Origin: a virus
Strand: one strand, 5' to 3'
DNA length: 52,269 bases
IMG/VR virus record: IMGVR_UViG_3300042691_030245
Span: 1-52,269 of that record
Shown here: in pieces, positions 32,520 to 40,759 of the stretch
Position numbering within the stretch: the stretch's first letter is position 1
Layout: each line of letters starts with the position of its first letter
The notes under the pieces: generated by a model
What the model was told of the DNA's origin: nothing
Seen by the model: only the letters and a program-made list of their open reading frames with translations
Database searches by the model: none
Program-made: the position numbers and the translations under genes

Positions 32520-33854
32520 ATGAACATTATGTTCGTAAACCCGCCATCTCCTGATGGTTATAAATATTATCGGGACACAAATCGGAGCGGTCGGCGTTCT
32601 AAAGCTAACGAGATATGGCCACAGGCTGGACTCGCTCTATTCGCTGGTCTTTATGACGAGTCAGAGCATGATGTAAAGATAGTGGATTGTATTGCCGAGA
32701 ATATCTCATACTCTAAGCTATATGAGATTATGAAAGATTTCGCTCCTAATTGGGTAGTATTCAACCCAGTTTCTTGCACAATAACTTCCGATATGTATGT
32801 CGCTTATCTAGCCAAGTTAGTTGGGGCTAAGACGGTCGCTATCAGCCCTCATCTTAAAGCTCTGCCTGGCAGTAAAGAAAGGTTCCGCTACCTCGATCAC
32901 ACTGTTGAGAACGTGAAGTTTGGACCAGAGCCAGAGTATCAGCTTCGGGAGTTAATTACAGGAGAATCTTCTGAAGGAACTTCTTTTGAGAACCTTCCAC
33001 CAGCTAGACAGGATTTACTCCCTATTCATAAGTATTCCATGCCATTCATTGGATCTAATTACACGGCTATTTACGCCTCTAGAGGCTGTTCTTTTGGGTG
33101 TATTTATTGCCGTACAACTGTAGCAACAGAGAGAAAGGCGAGGTATAGAGATGTTGAATCGATTATTAGGGAAATCAAAAATAACAACCTCAGAAATGTT
33201 ATTTTTCACGCTGATACAACTACTCTTAACCATCGGTGGCTGTTATCTCTTTGCAAAGAACTCAAACGACTTCCCTTTCGTGTTCGTATTGTATCAAACT
33301 CTCGTGTGGATACTATTAATCCAGAAATTCTGAAAGAAATGAAAGAAGCGGGTTGGTGGATGATCGCTTTCGGCTGTGAATCTGGCGATAACAAGGTACT
33401 GGAAATGAACAAAAAGGAGGCAACAGTTGAGCAAGCGAGACAAGCCGTTAAATGGTGCAAAGAAGCGGGAATTAAAGTGTGGGGCTATTTTATGCTCGGA
33501 ATGTACGGAGATACTAGAGACAGCATGGAGAAAACTATCGAACTGTCTCTTATGGAACCATTCGATATTGTTAACTTCTCAGTTGCCAGCCCCTATCCTG
33601 GAACGGAATGGGGTCAAATTTCAAAGGACAAGGGATGGGTGGCTGATGACAGGTGGGAAGCATTTGATCAAAATTATTCAGCACAAGTGGAGCAACCCGA
33701 TTGCCCTAGAGACCTCGTCAAAAAGATGCAGAAAAAAGCCTATATCAAATGGTATTCATCTTACCGAGGATTGAAATTTTTCTTGAACGGATTTCGACCT
33801 CAGTATTTTGGTTATTTCTTTAGCACCATTAAAGAGTATGTTTTTAAGGGATGA
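32520..33854 (+). CDS. Radical SAM enzyme with B12-binding-like N-terminus (444 aa)
   Basis: Residues 1-145 resemble a B12-binding domain (MFVNPPSPDG, VVFNPVS, TVAISPHL). The 4Fe-4S motif is ASRGCSFGCIYC (C190, C194, C197), followed by the expected glycine-rich strand (IRIVSNSRVD) and FGCESGDNKV. Starts two bases after the previous stop and overlaps the next gene by 4 bases. Not the same subfamily as its neighbour (pairwise identity low by eye). Confidence 0.88.
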   Translation: MNIMFVNPPSPDGYKYYRDTNRSGRRSKANEIWPQAGLALFAGLYDESEHDVKIVDCIAENISYSKLYEIMKDFAPNWVVFNPVSCTITSDMYVAYLAKLVGAKTVAISPHLKALPGSKERFRYLDHTVENVKFGPEPEYQLRELITGESSEGTSFENLPPARQDLLPIHKYSMPFIGSNYTAIYASRGCSFGCIYCRTTVATERKARYRDVESIIREIKNNNLRNVIFHADTTTLNHRWLLSLCKELKRLPFRVRIVSNSRVDTINPEILKEMKEAGWWMIAFGCESGDNKVLEMNKKEATVEQARQAVKWCKEAGIKVWGYFMLGMYGDTRDSMEKTIELSLMEPFDIVNFSVASPYPGTEWGQISKDKGWVADDRWEAFDQNYSAQVEQPDCPRDLVKKMQKKAYIKWYSSYRGLKFFLNGFRPQYFGYFFSTIKEYVFKG

Positions 33855-34708
33855 TTACAAAAAATGCGGAGCTTTTCAAAAAAGCCCCATCATGGATCTA
33901 TAAAATAGGAGCGCAAGCCTACATTGACAAACGATACCCCAGACATCTTTTTATCGAGACCACGGCGTCATGCAATCTCACGTGCGAGTACTGCCCAAGA
34001 GAGAAAATCAAGAACCACATGGACTTCGAGTTATTCAAGCGAATCATTGATGAAGCAAAGGCTTATGGACCTCGTTCATTCTCTCTCCATTTGTTCGGCG
34101 AACCTCTTCTCTACCCACGAATCTGGGACGCTATCAGATACATTAAAAGCGCAAATAAAAAGAACATTGTTTTACTTACGTCTAACGGAACTTTGTTCAA
34201 CCGATATATTGACGAAATCACAGAATCTAACGTGGACAAGCTCATTTGGAGCTGGAGACCAGAAGCGAAATTCACAGAAGAAACGAAAGAGAGGTTGAGG
34301 CAATGGGGACGAATGACCGTAAGAATGATCGACACTCAGATTCCAAAGGAAGAAGAGGAGTATTGGGGAAACTGGCCAAGCGTAGAGAAAAGAGAGCTCC
34401 ACAATTACGGGGGTCAAATAAATTTATCAAAGTTTGGTGTCCAGTCCATAAGTGGGGAAAGATATCCATGCTATCATTTGTGGCTTGCCCCAGCTGTGAG
34501 TTGGAACGGAAAGTTCCTGATGTGTTGCGCAGACAGCGGTCAAAAAGAGGTATTCGGGGACATAAACAAGGAAAGCGTAGCGGTAGCGTGGCAAAGACTG
34601 AACAACGTGAGAAAAGCTCATATGGAGGGGATTTTTCAGGGGATTTGTGAGAATTGTGATGTGTATAAAAATTATCCCGATCTTTTCTTTTCATGGCAGA
34701 AATCCTAG
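33851..34708 (+). CDS. Radical SAM enzyme with SPASM-like C-terminus
   Basis: 285 residues. CX3CX2C as CNLTCEYC (C41, C45, C48), GEPLLYP loop (about 82-88), and C-terminal cysteines YPCYHLW...LMCCADSG...GICENCD that could bind auxiliary iron-sulfur clusters as in SPASM/twitch proteins. No B12 domain. Third tandem radical SAM gene, so the three may act in sequence or on different parts of one molecule. Confidence 0.88.
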   Translation: MITKNAELFKKAPSWIYKIGAQAYIDKRYPRHLFIETTASCNLTCEYCPREKIKNHMDFELFKRIIDEAKAYGPRSFSLHLFGEPLLYPRIWDAIRYIKSANKKNIVLLTSNGTLFNRYIDEITESNVDKLIWSWRPEAKFTEETKERLRQWGRMTVRMIDTQIPKEEEEYWGNWPSVEKRELHNYGGQINLSKFGVQSISGERYPCYHLWLAPAVSWNGKFLMCCADSGQKEVFGDINKESVAVAWQRLNNVRKAHMEGIFQGICENCDVYKNYPDLFFSWQKS

Positions 34709-35877
34709 TTTTATATCATTTCCTGTTCTTTCGTAAGTTTTATAGAGATCCGTTTCTGAATTCTACTGGCGAGCTTTTGAGCACCCACTTTCCACACTGG
34801 ATTTGGATGGGTAGACAGATGAGAAAAAACAAACTGTGGTTTAAAGATGACATCTACTATTATGAGCCGATGAGTATACCGTTCCTTTCTAGCTTCTATC
34901 CTATCCATATTATTACTGCTTGGATTGGGGCAAAACTTTCGACGGATTCTTCTTTTAAGCTTTTACACTTCACGATTCTGGCTCATTATATTCTCAGCTC
35001 CTTTCTCTCTTATTTCATGATGTTACAGTGGTTTCCGCCGTTAATCAGCTTGTTCGGAGCTATGTCGATCTCTTATATGGGGGCTTCTCAGAGGGTGCAG
35101 AACCCATGTATCGCCTATACCATGGCTTGGATTCCAGGCTGTTTTATCGATGGATACATCGGGGCTTTCTCATTCGGCATGGCTCTATTAAGCGGGTATT
35201 ACCCAACCCTTGTTTACATGCTTCCTTTTATCACTTTATTTAATCCGTTCGCTCTGTTTGGTATTATTCTAGGATTACCGCAGGTCATACCGTTTCTATC
35301 TTACTGGCCTAAAAGCATAAGAAACGGCTTTAAAGTGGACAAGCGGTTTGGGGCAATGTCCATATTCCGAACTCTATTCCAGGATTGGCGTGGATATGAC
35401 AATGGGGTTTTGTTTTTCGAGACAGCGGTTGGCATGGGCCTCGCAACATTGCTGTGGGCACTCAACCCATTTAGCACCACCACCTTAATTGCCTGCTTTT
35501 GCTTTTTTTTGTCTTTTGGTTTTTTAAGGGTTCCTTTTAGAGTTCCAGCCCGCTTTCTTTATCCAGCCTGTTTTTTCTTTACCCTATCTTCTTGTCAGAC
35601 TCTTATGCGGTTCAGCGATACAACCAATCAGTTGTTAATATTAGTGCAAGGTTTTTTATTATTGAGTAACGCAAACCTTTATCCACTCTGGCCTTTTACG
35701 GAGTGGCAAAAGAGACCGTCAGATTGGTTTGATAAGGAGTCATATGATATTAAGAGCTTCCCCTACTTTACTGGATACTTTCACGGAATCAAAACAGGAG
35801 GTTATACGGGAGGTTTCTCGCTTAAATCCACCTGCGAAAGAAGGGGGGTCACTAACCCAAATGGGGAACGTGTCTAA
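34693..35877 (+). CDS. Polytopic GT-C-like (YfhO-type) membrane protein
   Basis: 394 residues with about 8-9 predicted membrane segments. The first loop (STGELLSTHFPHWIWMG) and the loop SSFYPIHIITAW resemble YfhO and related lipid-linked sugar transferases, which use an acidic residue in the first outer loop. Its C-terminal 50 residues share DNA with the following gene. Probably a second membrane glycosyltransferase or flippase-like partner. Confidence 0.65.
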   Translation: MAEILVLYHFLFFRKFYRDPFLNSTGELLSTHFPHWIWMGRQMRKNKLWFKDDIYYYEPMSIPFLSSFYPIHIITAWIGAKLSTDSSFKLLHFTILAHYILSSFLSYFMMLQWFPPLISLFGAMSISYMGASQRVQNPCIAYTMAWIPGCFIDGYIGAFSFGMALLSGYYPTLVYMLPFITLFNPFALFGIILGLPQVIPFLSYWPKSIRNGFKVDKRFGAMSIFRTLFQDWRGYDNGVLFFETAVGMGLATLLWALNPFSTTTLIACFCFFLSFGFLRVPFRVPARFLYPACFFFTLSSCQTLMRFSDTTNQLLILVQGFLLLSNANLYPLWPFTEWQKRPSDWFDKESYDIKSFPYFTGYFHGIKTGGYTGGFSLKSTCERRGVTNPNGERV

Positions 35878-36151
35878 TCCATTCCTTGCCCATATCATGC
35901 TGATAAATACTATCGGTCTCTCTATCGTTGTGGAGAGTTTCTCGGAGGCTTATTATTTTCTTTCCCATAACTCATCCACCACATCAAGCGTTAGAAGGAA
36001 AGCGGAAGAGTTTAGAGATTCTTTTATCTTCATTCAAGGAACTGGTCTTGAAAAGGTTATCCAAGAATATGGAATCGGCTATGACGCAGACGCATTAAGA
36101 CGCACATTCTTTACCTTAGCAGATAGAAAGGATCTTATCAATGACTTATAA
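35744..36151 (+). CDS. Hypothetical protein overlapping the GT-C gene, 135 aa
   Basis: ATG at 35744 has an AAGGAG site 5 bases upstream and is favoured over 35729. That gives a 134-base overlap with the membrane protein gene. A later ATG at 35861 would give only a 17-base overlap. The product has a hydrophobic stretch (about 48-62, LAHIMLINTIGLSIV) and an acidic helical tail. Not recognised; conserved placement between two glycan genes suggests it belongs to the pathway. Confidence 0.55.
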   Translation: MILRASPTLLDTFTESKQEVIREVSRLNPPAKEGGSLTQMGNVSNPFLAHIMLINTIGLSIVVESFSEAYYFLSHNSSTTSSVRRKAEEFRDSFIFIQGTGLEKVIQEYGIGYDADALRRTFFTLADRKDLINDL

Positions 36152-37136
36152 GGCTAGTGTTGTTCTGTGTCATCATACTGGAAACTTTGTTGATAGGGCG
36201 GTTGAGACCCTTCTTCAGAGTCGTAATGTTGAGTTGGAAATTATAGTGGTTACGTCAGAGGATGGAAGAGAATTTAAAAACACAAGAACTGTATATTTCA
36301 ATGGGGGAGCCAGTGAAAAACGCAATATTGGTTTTAAGTACTGCTCTAATAGTAATATTTGCTTCTTTGACGATGACGTCGAAGTCGACAGGGATTGCGT
36401 TTACGAACTTTGCAGGGCTATGGAACGAGAAGATGTCGGAATGGTCTATGGTAAGACTTACAATATGGAACGCCGTCAAAACTTCGATGGAGCTGGGAGT
36501 TTCCTAACCTCAACGGGTTTTTTGTGGGCGAGAGAAGAATCGGGCATTAAAGATGTTGGGCAGTACGATGTAGAAGAGCCTGTCTTTGCTGGAAAAGGGG
36601 CTTGTATGGCGATTAAGAGGAAGGTGTTCTCTTGGGTTGGTTATTTCGATCCCTACTATGGAATTTTAGCGGAAGAGACTGATATTTCATGGAAATGCTG
36701 GCTTGCTGGGTACAAGGTAATCTATGTTCCAAAAGCAATTCTCTACCATGCTTTTAATACAAGGTTCAAACCTTGGTCTTACTATTATACTCATAAACGT
36801 GTGTATTTCCACGGCTCCCGCAATTACCTCGTCATGCTCACCAAGTGCTTGGAACTAAAGAACGTCTTTATCATGGTCCCACAAACAATGCTCATGTGGT
36901 TCCTTGCTGGCCTTGGTATGTTCTTCGGAAAGAAATGGAAAGCTGGCTGGTTAATATGGTGCGGAATAGCGGCTTATTTCAAGGATATGCCAATAATTCT
37001 TAATAAGAGACGCAGAACCCAGAACTTGAGAGTCGTGTCAGATAAAGAACTCTTCAAGTCTATTATGAGAAACCCTGGACTAAAATATTTTCTAAGTCGT
37101 GTTGTTAATTACTGGAGGACTGGGATACATGGCTGA
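36141..37136 (+). CDS. GT2 glycosyltransferase with membrane C-terminus
   Basis: 331 residues. ASVVLCHHTGNFVDRA start, DDD metal site (77-79), GYFDPYYGILAEETDISWK acceptor/catalytic region and two hydrophobic stretches near 245-265. Overlaps both neighbours. Typical membrane-bound rhamnosyl- or similar transferase that extends a lipid-linked glycan. Confidence 0.85.
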   Translation: MTYKASVVLCHHTGNFVDRAVETLLQSRNVELEIIVVTSEDGREFKNTRTVYFNGGASEKRNIGFKYCSNSNICFFDDDVEVDRDCVYELCRAMEREDVGMVYGKTYNMERRQNFDGAGSFLTSTGFLWAREESGIKDVGQYDVEEPVFAGKGACMAIKRKVFSWVGYFDPYYGILAEETDISWKCWLAGYKVIYVPKAILYHAFNTRFKPWSYYYTHKRVYFHGSRNYLVMLTKCLELKNVFIMVPQTMLMWFLAGLGMFFGKKWKAGWLIWCGIAAYFKDMPIILNKRRRTQNLRVVSDKELFKSIMRNPGLKYFLSRVVNYWRTGIHG

Positions 37137-37800
37137 AGATTACTGGCCGTCTTTATATGAAGATGAATATGCCATTAAGAGGATAGAAAAGTCCCTGAAC
37201 ATGGCTGATTTAAAGCCTGGATTAACGGTATTGGATGTCGGATGCCATATGGGGGAGCTGGAAACCTATATGCCCATAGAAGTGATGTATAATGGAATTG
37301 ACCATTTAAACGGGCATGACATAGACGGAGGCTTTGAACTTGACACTAAGTTCGACAGAATCATCTGTCTGGAGACATTGGAACATTTGAAGTATCCCAA
37401 AAGAACGCTTCTCGCTATTAAAGATCATCTTGCTGATGATGGAATCGCTATTATTAGCCTACCAAACGAGTCAACCCTATTTCATAGATTAAGAAGTTTC
37501 TTCGGAACTCCTGACGCCGAATGTTTCTCTGAATGTGGTAAGCATTTACATCTTCCGAGTCTCGCTCAATCCCGTCAGTTCTTAAAAGATCTCTTCTTTA
37601 TAGAAGAAGAAAAATACTACATTAACACAAGCGCAAGATTTTGCAGACAGAAATGGATGGGCTTTATTCTTAAACTAATCCCAGATTTTATTTGGCAAGC
37701 AATGGCCAACACAGTTCCGTCTCTCTTTGCGAGAGGATGGATATTCAGGTGCAGAAAATATGCAACCCCCCAAACAAAACAAAAAGATCCTCCTTATTGA
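37129..37800 (+). CDS. Class I SAM methyltransferase
   Basis: 224 residues from ATG 37129, which has GGAGGAC 9 bases upstream (an in-frame ATG at 37099 lacks a site). SAM loop VLDVGCHMG (34-42) is close to consensus, followed by FDRIICLETLEHLKYP (about 76-91). C-terminal part carries amphipathic helices (about 180-205). Overlaps the next gene by 41 bases. Likely tailors a glycan or lipid. Confidence 0.8.
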   Translation: MAEDYWPSLYEDEYAIKRIEKSLNMADLKPGLTVLDVGCHMGELETYMPIEVMYNGIDHLNGHDIDGGFELDTKFDRIICLETLEHLKYPKRTLLAIKDHLADDGIAIISLPNESTLFHRLRSFFGTPDAECFSECGKHLHLPSLAQSRQFLKDLFFIEEEKYYINTSARFCRQKWMGFILKLIPDFIWQAMANTVPSLFARGWIFRCRKYATPQTKQKDPPY

Positions 37801-38470
37801 CATTGAAACGTCCCCGCTCGTGGCTTATACGTGGGGAATGTACGAACAGAATGTAATTAAGAAAATAAGGGCTTTTCAGATTCTTTCGGTTGCCTACCAA
37901 TGGCTAGGCGAAAAAACAAAAGTTATCGCCTGTGATACTCAGAGCGAAAAATCTCTCCTAAAAAAACTCCACGAATTACTCGATAAAGCCGAAATAGTTA
38001 TTGCCCATAATGGAGATTCCTTCGATATAAAGAAAATAAATACCAGATTTATCATTCATAAGTTCAGCCCAACAAGTCCCTATAAAACAATAGATACTAA
38101 GAAAGAAGCTAAAAAAATCGCTTGCTTTGATTCTAATAAACTCAATGAACTTGGGCTTGATATGGAAGAGGGAGAAAAGGTGAAACATCGTGGATTTGAT
38201 ATGTGGGTAGGATGTTTGGCTGGTAATAAGAAAGACTGGGCTGAAATGAAAAAATACAACAAAGCGGACGTTGATTTGCTGGCTAGAATTTATTTGCGTC
38301 TTCGTTCATGGATGAAAACGCATCCTAATATTAATCTTTATACAGAAAATATTGATCTTACTAATTGCAGGGCTTGCGGGTCTGAAAATACTAGGAGAAG
38401 CGGATTCTCTTATACTTCAAGAACAAAAAGACAGAGGTTTTTCTGTAATGATTGCAGACACTGGTTTTAA
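37760..38470 (+). CDS. RNase H-like 3'-5' exonuclease (YprB-type) with zinc ribbon
   Basis: ATG at 37760 chosen; product 236 residues. DEDD signature: LIDIETS (12-18, D14 and E16), HNGDSFD (83-89) and YNKADVDLL (166-174). A C-terminal four-Cys ribbon (CRACG...CNDC, about 203-232) may bind nucleic acid. It is the only nucleic-acid enzyme in the rightward glycan block, and overlaps the methyltransferase gene. Confidence 0.75.
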   Translation: MQPPKQNKKILLIDIETSPLVAYTWGMYEQNVIKKIRAFQILSVAYQWLGEKTKVIACDTQSEKSLLKKLHELLDKAEIVIAHNGDSFDIKKINTRFIIHKFSPTSPYKTIDTKKEAKKIACFDSNKLNELGLDMEEGEKVKHRGFDMWVGCLAGNKKDWAEMKKYNKADVDLLARIYLRLRSWMKTHPNINLYTENIDLTNCRACGSENTRRSGFSYTSRTKRQRFFCNDCRHWF

Positions 38471-38612
38471 GTGGTTAAAGAAGTCACTTGGTGAGCCTGA
38501 TACCGTCCCATCACAATGCTACCTTTGCGGAGCAATTTTGTCCAGAAAAGGTTGGATTAAGTGGGATAATATGGTTAATTGTTTGGATTGCGGGCATACA
38601 TTCGAAGTCTAG
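38448..38612 (+). CDS. Small zinc-ribbon protein, 54 aa
   Basis: ATG at 38448 with AGAGG upstream, overlapping the exonuclease gene by 23 bases. Two cysteine pairs (CYLCG and CLDCG) spaced as in zinc ribbons. Its stop overlaps the convergent radical SAM gene's stop by a few bases, so the two transcription units meet here with no spacer for a terminator. Confidence 0.65.
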   Translation: MIADTGFKWLKKSLGEPDTVPSQCYLCGAILSRKGWIKWDNMVNCLDCGHTFEV

Positions 38613-39664
38613 CGAAACGTCTTTCTAATCTTTTCTTCAAGAACAAGACGTGCGCCACGCATAAGATAAGTAACGTCCTCCCATTTTTTAATATCTTGAA
38701 TTTTTCTCATCCAAAATTCAGGCGATTTATATGCATCGAAATACTTAGGAATTCTTTTATGCCCAATAGAATTAGGATCTGGCTCAGTATGCGGAGGTGA
38801 ATAAATAGAAGCTTGTGCCGTCTTAATATAACCCTTCTTTAGAAGGTAATGACACAGATCAATAGTATTTTGTTCTTCTTCCTCAGTCTCCCATTCATAC
38901 GAACTCATAAAGGTTCCGTGGGGAGCAAGACCAGCATCAGACATTGATTTCATAATTGGAATAACATCTTCAGACCGTTGTCCTTTTTGGATAATGTCAA
39001 CTGTGCGCTGATTCGCAGACTCTATCCCGACAAGCATGAACTTAAACCCAGCATCTGCCATCATCTTATAGTTAAGCTTCACTGGCTTCATATTACAGCC
39101 AAGAAGAATCTTTTTATTACGTCCACTCTTAATCATAATATCGCAAAATTCTTCAAGCCATTTTCCAACTGGAAATGTTCCAGAATCGTCGAAGATCTCC
39201 TTGAATCCTAGAGATATGCAGTTATCTATCTCTTCAATGAATGAGGCTACGCTTCTGACTCCCCTTTTTTCTCCAGCTTGTAATCTCTCCGTATCTTGGC
39301 AAAACACACAACGGCCATACCAGCAAAGATTTGAAACCATAGAATGTGTCGCTGGGTGACGGCGATAATTTCCGTAGCGTTGCCATCTTTTTTCTTTAGC
39401 TTTTGTAAAAACTCTATCTGGATATGGGAGTGACGAAAAGTCGAACTCTTTTAATAGATAATCATTATCATATATCTTATCAAACTTGCCATCGTCTTTA
39501 CCATCCCAGACAACCTCGTGACCATCATTACGGAGTTTCGTTGCCACCATCGCAAGCTGGGCAGGAAAAACCCATGTCATTTTTTCTAACTGTCTTTGTT
39601 GCATGGCCTTATTAAGCGGAAACAGATACCTCATATCACTATCCCAGGCTTCTTTGCTTTGCAC
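38609..39664 (-). CDS. Radical SAM protein with atypical CX4CX2C cluster motif
   Basis: 351 residues on the minus strand, last gene of the leftward block. The cysteine motif is LCWYGRCVFC (C114, C119, C122), one residue longer in the first gap than canonical CX3CX2C. The surrounding core (FDDSGTFPVG, LVGIESANQRT, HGTFMSSYEWETEEEE) follows B12-type radical SAM enzymes, and residues about 20-100 resemble a shortened B12-binding domain. Possibly works with the three rightward radical SAM enzymes. Confidence 0.82.
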   Translation of the reverse strand: MQSKEAWDSDMRYLFPLNKAMQQRQLEKMTWVFPAQLAMVATKLRNDGHEVVWDGKDDGKFDKIYDNDYLLKEFDFSSLPYPDRVFTKAKEKRWQRYGNYRRHPATHSMVSNLCWYGRCVFCQDTERLQAGEKRGVRSVASFIEEIDNCISLGFKEIFDDSGTFPVGKWLEEFCDIMIKSGRNKKILLGCNMKPVKLNYKMMADAGFKFMLVGIESANQRTVDIIQKGQRSEDVIPIMKSMSDAGLAPHGTFMSSYEWETEEEEQNTIDLCHYLLKKGYIKTAQASIYSPPHTEPDPNSIGHKRIPKYFDAYKSPEFWMRKIQDIKKWEDVTYLMRGARLVLEEKIRKTFR

Positions 39665-39756
39665 TTATGCGTAAACTTGCCGAATTTAACACTGAAATAG
39701 ATCGTCTTTTTACATACCTTGCATTTGTCTTTGTGGGGGGATGCGTAGTTTGTCAT
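39631..39756 (-). CDS. Small Cys-rich protein, 41 aa
   Basis: ATG at 39756 preceded by GGGGAAG on the minus strand. KCKVCKK and HKCK provide three cysteines and a His (CxxC...HxC), a probable one-zinc knuckle. Overlaps the radical SAM start by 34 bases. The longer in-frame extension to 39831 overlaps another small gene and is not favoured. Confidence 0.55.
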   Translation of the reverse strand: MTNYASPHKDKCKVCKKTIYFSVKFGKFTHKCKAKKPGIVI

Positions 39757-39757
39757 T

Positions 39758-39907
39758 TTATTTCTTCCCCTTTCTCTTAGAAACCTTCCAGTAAAAATCA
39801 CACCTTCCATCATCATGTTCAAAGACACCATAGCTCTGATACCTCGATGGCTTCGCTGTTTTTCGGTAGCAAGTTCTAGAAAGTGGACAGCCTTTCGTAA
39901 CGCACAT
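39758..39907 (-). CDS. Small Cys-containing phage protein, 49 aa
   Basis: Minus-strand frame from ATG at 39905-39907 to TAA at 39758-39760. The product (MCVTKGCPLSRTCYRKTAK at its start) has the CPL-x3-CYR-x2-AKPS pattern I recall from small proteins of many tailed phages (recognition uncertain), and ends RCDFYWKVSKRKGKK. Its stop is one base from the start of the next gene. Function unknown. Confidence 0.6.
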   Translation of the reverse strand: MCVTKGCPLSRTCYRKTAKPSRYQSYGVFEHDDGRCDFYWKVSKRKGKK

Positions 39908-39921
39908 TGTTATATCAGCCA

Positions 39922-40131
39922 CTATTTACGCCCCTTTCTCTTTGGGATGGCATAAGTAATTGTACATGGAACAACTGTAAATTTATCCATTGGCCATTTT
40001 AGGGCTAAATGATCTCTTTCCATCTGAGCACCGAAACTATCGGTATTAAAAGAACACATCCAAATAACGTCGTTTTGGTCAACAACTCCAAAAGCTATAA
40101 TCCTCTTTTTCCTAATCCCTGACTTCTTCAT
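39922..40131 (-). CDS. Hypothetical early protein, 69 aa
   Basis: Not recognised. Basic start, hydrophobic strand IIAFGVVDQNDVIWM and basic KRKGRK tail. Overlaps its upstream neighbour by 4 bases, so it is translated in a coupled string of early genes. Confidence 0.6.
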   Translation of the reverse strand: MKKSGIRKKRIIAFGVVDQNDVIWMCSFNTDSFGAQMERDHLALKWPMDKFTVVPCTITYAIPKRKGRK

Positions 40132-40361
40132 GTGTTAAGATCCATCCTCTCAATGGCTTCGGAAATCTGATTCCTAATCATCACCTCTATTGATGGGGTT
40201 AGTGGTAATTTAGCCCTCGCCACCTCCGCACACTTCTTACGCATATCTTCTCGGTCTTGGAGGATGGCTTGCGCTATCAGTTTAACCAAGCCACGATGCC
40301 CAAGCTCGTCATCTAAAAACTTATCGTGTATCTCCCTCGCCACTTCTTCTGCCGTTTTCAT
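40128..40361 (-). CDS. Hypothetical helical early protein, 77 aa
   Basis: All-helical and charged (TAEEVAREIHDKFLDDE start). Similar short helical proteins are common in early operons of many phages. No specific function known. Overlaps neighbours on both sides by 4 bases. Confidence 0.6.
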   Translation of the reverse strand: MKTAEEVAREIHDKFLDDELGHRGLVKLIAQAILQDREDMRKKCAEVARAKLPLTPSIEVMIRNQISEAIERMDLNT

Positions 40362-40759
40362 GGGTTCCCACCTTCTAATAGTTCTGGGTTCTCGTAGATG
40401 TTGCCGATGACGTGCATAACTTTTTCAGAATAGCTAGAGATATGAAATGAATTTGAAAGCCAATGACCTGTTGGTGTTTGAAATGATCCTTTCTTCTTCA
40501 AATTAAATCCGCCTTTTTCAAAAACAACTTCAAATTTTTCATTGTGGTTAAGAACAATATCCCCCTCCCAAATCTCCTTGCCGTTCTTGTCTTTGAGGCT
40601 GGTGAATTGCATAAGCTCAATTTCCTCTTGATTATAATAAACATGAAAATCACCACCATAAGCTATAGAAACAACCCCGTCGATGAAACGAAGATTGCTA
40701 ACAGAGACGATTCTTTTTTCAGTGCGAATCCACGCCCTAAACTTAATTGGTCTTTGCAT
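40358..40759 (-). CDS. YopX family protein
   Basis: 133 residues with the family signatures IKFRAW at the start, LMQFTSLKDKNGKEIWEGD (about 49-67) and the C-terminal VIGNIYENPELL. YopX proteins are small early-region phage and mobile-element proteins of unknown mechanism that form oligomeric rings. Full-length. Confidence 0.9.
   Translation of the reverse strand: MQRPIKFRAWIRTEKRIVSVSNLRFIDGVVSIAYGGDFHVYYNQEEIELMQFTSLKDKNGKEIWEGDIVLNHNEKFEVVFEKGGFNLKKKGSFQTPTGHWLSNSFHISSYSEKVMHVIGNIYENPELLEGGNP

Noticed and set aside
34246-34694. Long frames on both strands (about 130-140 codons) inside the third radical SAM gene
   Set aside because: They lie fully within a gene with intact cysteine motifs and show composition typical of shadow frames (Arg/Ser-rich), with no start signals.
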